DNA of 64,000 bases from Haematobia irritans. Taxonomy: Eukaryota > Arthropoda > Insecta > Diptera > Muscidae. The position numbers were made by a program, and so were the translations under genes. The notes under the pieces are model-generated. The model did no database searches and was not told the DNA's origin. It saw nothing but the letters and a program-made list of their open reading frames with translations. The stretch spans positions 25,885,211 to 25,949,210 of the forward strand of contig NC_134398.1 of assembly GCF_050003625.1 (NCBI RefSeq), read 5' to 3'. This document shows positions 54,763-64,000 of this stretch, one piece after another; positions within the stretch are counted from its first letter, which is position 1; the number at the start of each line of letters is the position of its first letter.

Positions 54763-55261
54763 ACACACAGAAAACATATAACATACCAATATATTTTCAA
54801 ATAAAAGGTTTATTGAAAACCTAATCAATTAAAAATTAACTTATAACTTTAATTTTTTAATGAAATTAAAATTAAAACAATTAAGAAAATGATTGAAAAT
54901 CTTAAATTTTTAATTAAATCATTAATATTAAATGTATATGATTAAATAAAAAAATATTTCCAAATAAGAAAAAAAAATTTTTGAGAATTTTATTTGGAAG
55001 TAATTGGTTTTATAATATTATAGGTTCATTACAATTTTAATAAAATCAAACGAAAAACTTAATCATAATTATTATCGTAATTCTAAGCCCTTGTAAAATT
55101 ACAAGTAAATTATTGCATATAAAAGAAAAATAATTATAAATAAGTAAACAATAATACAATATATAAAAAAATGAAAGTTCCCGGAAGAAATAAATTATTT
55201 ATTGATCAAATTTATGTTTAATTAATTCTATCCTGGTGGATTCTCTGTTTTTTTGAGTGTA
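54763..55261. mobile_element. AT-rich repeat element
   Basis: Bounded by ACACACAGAAAACATATA and TCTCTGTTTTTTTGAGTGTA, interior of AATTAAAATTTTTAATTAA-type sequence. Similar ends and composition to the ACAGAAAAAAATAT elements at 4.6, 5.9, 46.4 and 46.6 kb. Confidence 0.5.
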
Positions 55262-55629
55262 GGTATTTATTCCTAGGTATTAATGGTCAGAAATGTTAAA
55301 GTATGTATGAAGTAATAGGCTGCCATTTTAGCCTAATCAAATTTATTAAAATAATTCGATTTAAGTGAAAATCGATTTAATTCAATTTATTTCCAAATTG
55401 GTCTATCTATTGAGCTTTCGTATATTATGTGTCACCCTGTATATACTCTTGAGATGAGTATCTATATTAGCAGGTGATAGATAAGAGGTATATAACTTTA
55501 CTCTCTCTCCCTCTCTCTTTGAATGAATCAGTAGCCACAGTCAGTCAACAAAATGGCGTTATTGTAAAGATTTGAAAAATGTAGATTTAAAAGGAGCTAT
55601 TTTAATTTGTATACTAAATAAATACTTAC

Positions 55630-55713
55630 GGCAAACATAAAGCTCACTATCAGCAGCATATATTTGGCACAGCGCATGCCAGAATTTAATTGGAGATCTC
55701 TCGCGGATGCCAT
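55630..55713 (-). CDS. Tsp29Fb: Tetraspanin (Tsp29Fb-like), exon 1 of 4 (start)
   Basis: Start exon of a 307-residue tetraspanin, a four-pass membrane scaffold protein that organises partner proteins in the plasma or endosomal membrane. 28 codons from ATGGCATCCGCG to TTTGCC|GTAAGT (minus strand): MASARDLQLNSGMRC then the start of transmembrane segment 1. The ATG follows AAAACATA, a good fly context. A TTTGGAAACAG at ~55760 on the minus strand could be the acceptor of an upstream non-coding exon. Together with exons 2-4 all introns are phase 0. The length agrees with my recollection of Drosophila Tsp29Fb (about 308 aa), which is the main reason for the symbol. Confidence 0.9.
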
Positions 55714-56868
55714 TATGTTTTCAATGTATATCACTTTTCAATCAAGGGCTCCAGAGTTTCCTGTTTCCAAAAAGGTTAAAACGGAAATGCTATAAAATTA
55801 TTATTAGGTTTACGGTTTGTTTAGAATTCAAATACAAATGAAATTTTAAATTAAATTAGCATATATGATGAAAAAAATAATAATAATAAATTTTATTTTT
55901 CATTGTATTTTTATCTTTGGTTTTTTAGAACTTTGTTTTTTTTTGCGCGTTTTCTCTTACAACTTTTTACCAGCCAAGTTACAGAAATACTAAAAAACCT
56001 AAAAGCTTTTTTCCAATTAACACAACCAAATGACTTATTGCCACATTTATTTTTGTTGTTTTTTTGCATTTTTTTGTTAAAAAAAATTATTGTTTGTCTC
56101 TTGCTAAAGTTGTTAACGTATTTGTTATTGTTATTGCCTTTATCAGTACTTATTTTCACTATAACAACAACAATAACTCATTCACTTGCGGGAAGATAAC
56201 AACGATAAATCGACAACGATATGATAAGAATGACTGCCAGAATGCCTTATTCACAAACCGTCTGATTGCTTGCCTTCTGTTTTTATTCCCACACCGCGAG
56301 ACCGATATTTTCGCAATGCTCTAGTTTTGTAGCTTCGATATTTTTATTTTTGTACTCGTTGAGGTCGAATCTGGTGTTATTCACAAAAATAAATATGGAA
56401 AAAAAAACATTTCTATTTTATTCACAATTTCAAGTTAAATATTTACTTTTATAATCCTATGCAGATTCCGCACTCCAAAGTCAGTTTCACTCAGATTTTT
56501 TTCTTCGACTATCTAGCCGTTTTTCAGTCTCTATAAGGCCAGAGTTCAATGGGAACTATGACTTTTTATATAAAGGAATTTTAAAATGAAAAATTCCTTG
56601 CAATGTCCTTAAACTCTGTTCACCTCTATTATTCTGGTGACCAGTTGTCATGTCATTATTGGTGGTTTTGGTTTCCATGGTTTTCAGTTGTCCATTTTTA
56701 CCAACCCCTTTTATTGTTTGAACAAATGTTTATTTGCTTGGTTGTGGGAATTATTATTGATTTTTTTTAATCAGGTCTAAAGCGTGAAATACAAATAGTT
56801 AAATAACATACGAAATAAGGCGTAAATTGATTTAACTCAAATACAGCATTATAGGATTTTTTTTTCGA
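55714..56868 (-). other. 5' region of the tetraspanin; no gene seen
   Basis: AT-rich, non-minisatellite DNA that probably holds the 5' UTR and promoter of the minus-strand tetraspanin. Several ORFs at 55903-56454 on both strands are T- or A-run artefacts. TCAGTT-type initiator matches occur near 56470-56530 but no start site can be chosen. Confidence 0.4.
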
Positions 56869-56869
56869 A

Positions 56870-59800
56870 ATTTTGTCAAAATTTCATTTTATATGAAATT
56901 TTTTTAATATTTTGTTTCTATAGGAAATTTTGTCTAAATTTTCTTTCTATAGGAAATTCTGTCAAAATTTCATTTCTATAGGAAATTTTGTTAAAATTTC
57001 ATTTCTATAGGAAATGTTGTCATTTTTTTTTCTATAACAAATTTTGTCAGAATTTCATTTCTATAGAAAATTTTGTCAAAATTTTCTTTCTATAGGAAAT
57101 TTCTCAGAATTTAATTTCTATAGGAAATTTCGTCGAAATTTCATTTTTATAGGAAATTTTGTCAAAATTACATTTCTATAGGAAATTTTGTCAAAATTTA
57201 ATTTCTGTAGGAAATTTCGTCAAAATTTCATTTCTATAGGAAATTTTGTCAAAATTTCATTTCTATAGGAAATTTCGTCAAAATTTCATTTCTATAGGAA
57301 ATTTTGTTAAAATTTCATTTCTATAGGAAATGTTGTCAATTTTTTTTTCTATAACAAATTTTGTCAGAATTTCATTTCTATAGAAAATTTTGTCAAAATT
57401 TTCTTTCTATAGGAAATTTCTCAGAATTTAATTTCTATAGGAAATTCGAAATTTTATTTTTATAGGAAGTTTTGTAAAAATTTAATTTATATAGGAAATT
57501 TTGTCAAAGTTCCATTGCTATAGGAAATATTGCTAAAATTTCATTTTTATAGGAAGTTTCCAAATTTCATTTCTATAGGATATTTTTTCAAAATTTCATT
57601 ACTTTAGGAAATTTTGTCACAATTTCATTTCTATAGGAAATTTCATTTTTATGGGAAATTTTGTCAAAATTTCATTTCTATATGAAATTTTTTTAATATT
57701 TTGTTTCTATAGGAAAGTTTGTTAAAATTTCATTCCTATAGGAAATTTTGTCAAAATTTCAGTTCTATGGGAAATTTTGTCAAAATTTCAGTTCTATATG
57801 ACATTTTTTTAATATTTTGTTTTTATAAGAAATTTTGTTAAAATTTCATTTCTATAGGAAATTTTGTCAAAATTTCATTTCTATAGGAAATTTTGTCAAA
57901 ATTTCATTTCTATAGCAAACTTTGTCAAAATTTCATTTCTATAACAAATTTTGTCAAAATTTCATTTCTATAGAAAATTTTGTCAAAATTTAATTTCTAT
58001 AGGAAATTTTGCCAAAATTTCATTTCTATAGTAAATTTTGTTTGGAAATTTTGTCGAAATTTCATTTTTATAGGAAATTTTGTCAAAATTTCAATTCTAT
58101 AGAAATTTTGTCAAAATTTCAATTCTAAGGAAATTTTGCCAAAATTTTAATTCTATAGGAAATTTTGTCAAAATTTCAATTCTATATAAATTTTTTTTTA
58201 TGTTTTGTTTCTATGGGAAATTTTGTCAAAATTACATTTCTGTAGGAATTTTTGTCAAAATTTTATTTCTATAACAAATTTTGTCCAAATTTCATTTCTA
58301 TAGGAAATTTTGTCAAAATTTAATTTCTATACGAAATTTTTTCAAAATTTCATTTCTATAGGCAGTTTCGAAAAAAATTTATTTCTTTAGGAAATTTTGT
58401 CCAAATTTAATTTCTATAAGAAATTTCATTTTTATAGGAAATTTTGACAAAATTTCATTTCTATAGGAAATTTTGTCAACATTTCATTTCTATATGAAAT
58501 TTTGTCAAAATTTTATTTCTATAGGAAATTTTGTCAAAATTTCATTTCTATAGGAAATTTTGTCAAAATTTCATTTCTATAGCAAACTTTGTCAAAATTT
58601 CATTTCTATAACAAATTTTGTCAAAATTTCATTTCTATAGAAAATTTTGTCAAAATTTAATTTCTATAGGAAATTTTGCCAAAATTTCATTTCTATAGTA
58701 AATTTTGTTTGGAAATTTTGTCGAAATTTCATTTTTATAGGAAATTTTGTCAAAATTTCAATTCTATAGAAATTTTGTCAAAATTTCAATTCTAAGGAAA
58801 TTTTGCCAAAATTTTAATTCTATAGGAAATTTTGTCAAAATTTCAAATCTATATAAATTTTTTTAATGTTTTGTTTCTATGGGAAATTTTGTCAAAATTA
58901 CATTTCTGTAGGAATTTTTGTCAAAATTTTATTTCTATAACAAATTTTGTCCAAATTTCATTTCTATAGGAAATTTTGTCAAAATTTAATTTCTATACGA
59001 AATTTTTTCAAAATTTCGTTTCTATAGGCAGTTTCGAAAAAAATTTATTTCTTTAGGAAATTTTGTCCAAATTTAATTTCTATAAGAAATTTCATTTTGT
59101 AGGAAATTTTGTCAAAATTTCATTTCTATAGGAAATTTTGTCAACATTTCATTTCTATATGAAATTTTGTCAAATTTTCATTTCTACAGGGAATTTTGTC
59201 AAAATATCATTTGTATAGGAAATTTTGTCAAAATTTCATATCTATAGCAAATTTTGTTGAAATTCTATTACTATAGGAAATTTTGTCAAAATTTCATTTC
59301 TATAGAAATTTTGTCAAATTTGTCAAAATTTTATTTCTATAACAAATTTTGTCCAAATTTCATTTCTATAGGGAATTTTGTCAAAATTTTATTTCTATAG
59401 GATATTTTGTCAAAATTTAATTTCTGTAGGAAATGTTGTCAAAATTTCATTTCTATAGAAAATTTTGTCAAAATTTGATTTCTATAGGAAATTTTGTCAA
59501 AATTTGATTTCTATAGGAAATTTTGTCAAAATTTCATTTTTATAGAAAATTTTGTCAAAATTTGATTTCTATAGGAAATTTTGTCAAAATTTGATTTCTA
59601 TAGGAAATTTTGTCGAAATTTCATTTCTACAGGAAATTTTTTCAAAGTTTCATTGCTATAGGAAATTTTGTTAAAATTTCATTTTTATAGGAAATTTTGT
59701 TAAAATTTCTTTTGTATAGGAAATTTTGTCAAATTTCATATCTATAACAAATTTTGTTGAAATTCTATTACTATAGGAAATTTTGTCAAAATTTCATTTC

Positions 59801-60408
59801 AATAGGACATTTTGTCAAAATTTCATTTCTATAGGGAACTTTGTCAAAATTTCAATTGTATAGAATTTTTTTCAAAATTTCAATTCTGTAGGAAATTTTG
59901 TCAAAATTTCATTTCAATAGGACATTTTGTCAAAATTTCATTTCTATAGGCAACTTTGTCAAAATTTCAATTGTATAGAATTTTTTTCAAAATTTCAATT
60001 CTGTAGGAAATTTTGTCAAAATTTCATTTCAATAGGAAATTTTGACAAAATTTCATTTCTATAGGAATTTTTGTCAAAATTTTATTTCTATAACAAATTT
60101 TGTCCAAATTTCATCTCTGTAGGATATTTTGTCAAAATGTCATTACTATAGGATATTTTGTCAAAACTTCATTTCTACAGGAAATTTTGTCAAAGTTTCA
60201 TTGCTATAGGAAATTTTGTCAAAATTTCATTTCTATAGGAAGTTTCGACAAAATTTTATTTCTATAGGAAATTGTGTCAAAATCTCATTTGTATAGGAAA
60301 TTTTGTTAAAATTTCATTTTTATTAGAAATTTCCTCAAAATTTCATTTCTATGAGAAAATTTGTTAAATTTTCATTTCTATAAGAAACTTTGTCAAAATT
60401 TCATTTCG
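56870..60408 (-). repeat. 29-bp minisatellite array, reverse orientation, second subfamily
   Basis: About 120 units reading AATTTTGTCAAAATTTCATT followed by TCTATAGGA on the plus strand, the reverse complement of the other arrays with two diagnostic changes (ATGAAA for ATAAAA and TTTCC for TTTTC). A segment starting TTTGGAAATTTTGTCGAAAT at 58041 recurs at 58708, 667 bp later, which is exactly 23 units. Another block repeats at ~57011 and ~57327. The ORF at 58080-58274 is repeat translation. Confidence 0.92.
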
Positions 60409-60410
60409 AA

Positions 60411-60830
60411 TCACTGAATAAAATCATGCCCAGTTCCAAAGATTTTGTTTTTACACTAATGATATTGGTATTGATTACGAGTCAAAGAAATGGGCACTTT
60501 AAAGACACAATTCTCTTTTAAATTTGGGTTATGCGTACTTGAGTCTAGGAAACAAATTTTAATTTTTCGTTTTTTCAGCTTGTTTTCTTCATATGCTATC
60601 AAAGACTTTAGTCCAAAAAATTTCATTCATTTCATGATACACATTTTTAGGTCGAATCACTTATTTATAAGGACAAAGCGACTTTATTGAAAAGTATATC
60701 GACTTTTGGGCAAGGAAAAAAACTTTATATCAGAGAAAGGCTTCTTCCATGCTAAGCAAAATTCCCATTCGTATTTTATGGACATGAAATAGTTGGCCTC
60801 ACGACAATAGTTTTTCCAATGTACGAGTAT
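60411..60830. mobile_element. Internally deleted relative of the 48575 MITE
   Basis: Shares AAAGATTTTGTTTTTAC, GGTATTGATTACGAGTCAAA, AGACACAATTCTCTTTTAAA and TTTTCTTCATATGCTATCAA with 48575-49236 in the same order, but lacks ~250 bp of the middle. Termini are eroded (AATCACTGAATAAA / TTTTTCCAATGTA). Confidence 0.7.
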
Positions 60831-61173
60831 ATTCTTGGTCGTAGTGGAATTCTCGGTCGAACTTGTAATGTCCGTCCGTCGGACGCTAACTTTTATAGAT
60901 ACAAGATATCGACTTGAAACATGACATAAGTAGTTATTATTGAGTATTGACGGATGGTTAAAAAAAAATAAAAATCAAAATAATTAATAAAAAAACATAA
61001 GGAAATATTCCACATCTTTATTTTGTAATTAATTATTGCAAATATTTCAGGTGTACTTTGTTTTGTCAATAAATTATATATAGTATAATTTAAGCACATT
61101 TCTCGAATTATTAATGAAAAAGTTATATAACTACATTAATTATTTTATAATACTTTTCAGTAAGAACAAAAAT

Positions 61174-61251
61174 TTAGCCCATGAATCCTGTGACTCCATT
61201 TCGTATCTTTATTTCACGGGCTATGTAACAGGCAAAGAGAACACCAAAGAA
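61174..61251 (-). CDS. Tsp29Fa: Second tetraspanin (Tsp29Fa-like), last exon
   Basis: 25 codons plus TAA, acceptor CTTTTTACAG|TTCTTTGG (minus strand). It encodes the end of transmembrane segment 4 and a short tail: FFGVLFACYIAREIKIRNG. The frame continues from the exon at 61323-61553 in phase 0. The short tail contrasts with the ~60-residue tail of the neighbouring tetraspanin. Confidence 0.9.
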   Translation of the reverse strand, partial: FFGVLFACYIAREIKIRNGVTGFMG

Positions 61252-61322
61252 CTGTAAAAAGAAAAAAAACCAAAATCGATTAAAAATCTTCTTAATCAAA
61301 ACTTAACATTTTTCAAGCTTAC

Positions 61323-61553
61323 TTGTAGAATGGCAATGACAATACCAGCTGCACCCAAACTAACGGCATGGGCAGCAATATAATTGGAGAATTCACTTAA
61401 ACAGCCTTGGCTATAGCGATTTGGATCCTCATTATTAATGGTACAAGTGAATTGTCCAACTTGGCCAACGGGCAAACGACAACAAGACAAAGGCAATTGA
61501 TCAGCAAGAGTTTTATTCCAATCCGTATAGCTTTCAACACCGCAACATTCGAA
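61323..61553 (-). CDS. Tsp29Fa: Second tetraspanin (Tsp29Fa-like), penultimate exon (gene partial)
   Basis: 77 codons between TTTCTCCAG|TTCGAATG and CTACAA|GTAAGC (minus strand). It encodes the large extracellular loop with FECCGVESYTDW, LPLSCCRLP, one further Cys in FTCTI and QGCL, six cysteines in the tetraspanin pattern, followed by most of transmembrane segment 4 (AVSLGAAGIVIAILQ). Upstream exons lie beyond 64000; the intron from 61554 onward is minisatellite at least to the window end. The symbol rests on tandem position beside the other tetraspanin and my memory of Drosophila 29F order. Confidence 0.9.
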
Positions 61554-61624
61554 CTGGAGAAATAGATAAAAGGGAGTTTGTAAGTATATATATAATAAAA
61601 ACAAATTAAGAAACTTTTTTGACA

Positions 61625-62645
61625 AAAATTTTGAAATGAAATTTTGACAAAATTCCCTTTAGAAATGAAATTTAGACAAAATTTCCTATAGCAATAAAAT
61701 TTTGATAAAATTCCCTATAGAAATGAAATTTTTACAAAATTTCTTATAGAAATGAAATTTTGACAAAATTTCCTATAGAAATGAAATTTTGACAAAATTA
61801 TCTATAGAAATAAATTTTTGATAAAATTTCCTATAGAAATGAAATTTTGTCGAAATGAAATTTTGACAAAATTACCAATAAAAATGAAGCCTGGACAAAA
61901 TTTCCCATAGAAATGAAAATTTTGACAAAATTTTCTATAGAAACGAAATTTTAACACAATTTCCTATAGAAATGAAATTGTGGCAAAATTTCCTATAGAA
62001 ATTAAATTTTGCCAAAATATCCTATAGAAATAAAATTTTGACAAAATTTCCCTTAGAAATGATATTTGGACAAAATTTCTCATTGAAATGTAATTTTTAC
62101 AAAATCTACTATAGAAATAAAATTTTACAAAATTTTTTATAGAAATGAAATTTTGACAAAATTTCCTACAGAAATGAAATTTTGAAAAAAAAAATCCTGT
62201 AGAAATTAAATTTTAACAAAATTTCACTATAGAAATGAAATTTTAACAAAATTTCCTATAGAAATGTATTTTTTCCCCATTTCCCCTAGAAATGAAATTT
62301 TGACAAAATTTCCTATAGAAATGAAATTTTGACAAAATTCCCTATAGAAGTAAAATTTTGAAAAAATTCTCTAGAGAAATACTATTTTGACAAAATTTTC
62401 TATAGAAATGAAATTTTGACAAAATTCCCTATAGAAATGAAATTTTGACAAAATTCCCAATAGAAATGAAATTTTGACAAAATTCTCTGGAGAAATGAAA
62501 TTTTGACAAAATATCCTAAAGAACTGAAATTTTGACAAAATTTCCTATCGAAATGAAATTTTAGCAAAATTTCCTATAGAAATGAAATTTTGACAAAATT
62601 TCCTATAGAAATCAAATTTTTACAACATTTGCTATAGAAATGAAA
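61625..62645 (+). repeat. 29-bp minisatellite array, second subfamily, forward orientation
   Basis: About 35 units of the GAAATGAAATTTTGACAAAA subfamily with CTATA spacing, in the opposite orientation to 56870-60408. It lies in the intron of the second tetraspanin. A block near 62051 (CCTTAGAAATGATATTTGG) is repeated near 63250, 1.2 kb on. Confidence 0.9.
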
Positions 62646-62688
62646 TTTTTCATTCGTTTTGTTTTGTTATTGTTTTTTTCTTTAATCA

Positions 62689-63147
62689 TTGTTGTTGTTT
62701 TTGATTTCAGCTTAAACCATGCATTGACTAAACTACAAGTGTAGCTTAACAAACAGAGGAAAAGCATGTTGTCAAATTTATTTGGCCAAAGCCCTATAGA
62801 TTGCAAGATGGTTGGATGGACGCACGTTTCGGAATTACCAAATTTCTCAGCAGCATCCTCTACTTGCAGCAAATCTATCAACCAATTATCAGAATAAATT
62901 CAGGTACATCACTAAACCCAAAAGTGAACCACACTTGAACCTTTCGAAAAAAGATTTACACGATAGTCGGCTTATGCCGAAATAAATTCGTACAAACATA
63001 TCTCTTTTCCTTTGCCACCGTCAAATCATAGATTTGAGTGCAGTTGGCTGGATTTATTTTGACAAACATTTTTTTCCTTTGTTGGTTAAGCTACACTTCT
63101 AGTTTATTCAATGCATGGTTTTAAGCTGAAATCAAAAACAACAACAA
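62689..63147. mobile_element. Element with ~78-bp TIRs inside the array
   Basis: TGTTGTTGTTTTTGATTTCA at 62689 through CTACAAGTGTAGCTTAACAA (~62765) is mirrored by 63069-63147 (GGTTAAGCTACACTTCTAGT to AATCAAAAACAACAACA). The middle holds non-repetitive sequence, including CCAAAGCCCTATAGATTGCA and CGATAGTCGGCTTATGCCG. No transposase. The ORF at 62612-62881 (minus) spans the left TIR and is not convincing. Confidence 0.8.
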
Positions 63148-63149
63148 TG

Positions 63150-64000
63150 AAATGAAATTTTGTCGAAATTTTCTATAGAAATGGAATATTAACAAAATTT
63201 CCTACAGAAATGAAATTTTGACAAAATTTCCTATAGAAATAAAATTTTGACAAAATTTCCCTTAGAAATGACATTTGGACAAAATTTCTCATTGAAATGT
63301 AATTTTTACAAAATCTCCTATAGAAATAAAATTTTATAAAATTTTTTATAGAAATGAAATTTTGACAAAATTTCCTACAGAAATGAAATTTTGAAAAAAA
63401 TTCCTATAGAAATTAAATTTTAACAAAATTTCACTATAGAAATGAAATTTTAACAAAATTTCCTATAGAAATGCATTTTTTCCCCATTTCCCATAGAAAT
63501 GAAATTTTGACAAAATTTCTTATAGAAATGAAATTTTGAAAAAATTTCCTATAGAAACAAATTTTTGATAAAATTTCCTATGGAAATGAAATTTTGACAA
63601 AATTTCCTATAGAAATGAAATTTTGACAAAATTTCCTATAGAAATGAAATTTTGACAAAATTGCCTATAGAAATGAAATTTTGACAAAATTCCCTACAGA
63701 ACTGATATTTTGACAAAATGTCCTATAGAAATGAAATTTTGACAACATTTTCTATAGAAATGAAATTTTGACAAAATTTCCTATAGAAATCAAATTTTGG
63801 CAAAATTACCAATATAAATGAAGCCTGGACAAAATTTCCCATTGAAATGAAAATTTTGACAAAATTTCCTATAGCAACGAAAATTTTGACAAAATTTCCT
63901 ATAGAAATTAAATTTTGACAAAATTTCCTATAGAAATGAAAGTTTGATAACATTTTCTATAGCAATGGAGCATTGGCAAAATTTCCTATAGAAATCAAAT
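63150..64000 (+). repeat. 29-bp minisatellite array, continuing past the window
   Basis: The same subfamily and orientation as 61625-62645, resuming after the TIR element. 63241-63500 is a direct duplicate of 62031-62300. The window ends within the array. Confidence 0.9.

Larger units (their letters stand above)
48161..55629 (-). other. Intron 1 of the tetraspanin, repeat-filled
   Basis: 7.5-kb intron. Content from low to high coordinate: 48161-48574 unassigned; a MITE at 48575-49236; a 29-bp array at 49395-51065; three related MITE-like blocks at ~51070-53002; unassigned at 53003-53380; a degenerate tandem repeat at 53380-54740; an AT-rich element at 54763-55261; and unassigned AT-rich DNA to exon 1. 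The ORF at 48297-48524 has no recognised domain. Confidence 0.8.

Noticed and set aside
55903..56454. Several leucine/phenylalanine-rich ORFs on both strands upstream of the tetraspanin
   Set aside because: Arise from T and A runs; hydrophobic character is compositional, and frames overlap on both strands.

Overview
This is AT-rich, repeat-laden eukaryotic DNA. Spliced genes with GT..AG introns, a tRNA-derived SINE, LINEs with an arthropod-type reverse transcriptase, Tc1/mariner relics and many TIR elements point to a large dipteran genome, most likely a calyptrate/muscid fly. The species cannot be named from the sequence alone. Only four host genes are supported. (1) A complete Maf-family nucleotide pyrophosphatase, + strand, four exons, 20957-21760. 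(2) A complete argininosuccinate lyase, + strand, three exons, 29757-41074, with a 9.86-kb first intron made almost wholly of transposons. (3) A complete tetraspanin, - strand, four exons, 46106-55713. (4) The 3' end of a second tetraspanin, - strand, 61174-61553, continuing beyond the window. From memory, the same gene set (CG9515, CG9510/Argl, Tsp29Fb, Tsp29Fa) lies close together in Drosophila melanogaster 29F, so this looks like a conserved gene block inflated by repeats.

Layout: 0-2.8 kb, an unclassified muscid-type interspersed repeat split by a nested MITE, then a 29-bp minisatellite. 2.95-7.19 kb, a foldback-like element whose inverted arms carry a 157-bp tandem repeat. 7.2-13.1 kb, LINE and SINE remnants and unassigned DNA. 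13.1-20.8 kb, a dense nest of non-autonomous DNA transposons, including four copies of a ~765-786-bp family with 2-bp target duplications, hAT-type MITEs and a MITE with a 9-bp duplication. 20.96-21.76 kb, the Maf gene. 22.1-28.4 kb, a mariner relic and long 29-bp arrays with a large palindrome. 28.4-29.4 kb, an inserted element and an unidentified ORF. 29.8-41.1 kb, argininosuccinate lyase with Tc1-in-LINE, SINE, 29-bp array and muscid repeat in intron 1. 41.2-45.9 kb, a LINE carrying a 2A-like motif nested in the muscid repeat, then a CGTGA-rich element. 46.1-55.7 kb, the first tetraspanin with MITE-filled introns. 56.9-64 kb, 29-bp arrays in opposite orientations flanking the last exons of the second tetraspanin.

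The genes do not form one pathway: nucleotide-pool sanitation, arginine/urea-cycle metabolism and membrane organisation sit side by side by ancestry. The most notable observations are duplicated splice acceptors in two genes, each leading straight to a stop codon if used; the foldback element with expandable arms; the 29-bp unit built from two palindromic halves that recurs in every large array; and a 2A-like plus zinc-finger N terminus on a decayed LINE. Coordinates of repeats are approximate unless target duplications are given. No computation was run; all alignments were done by eye.
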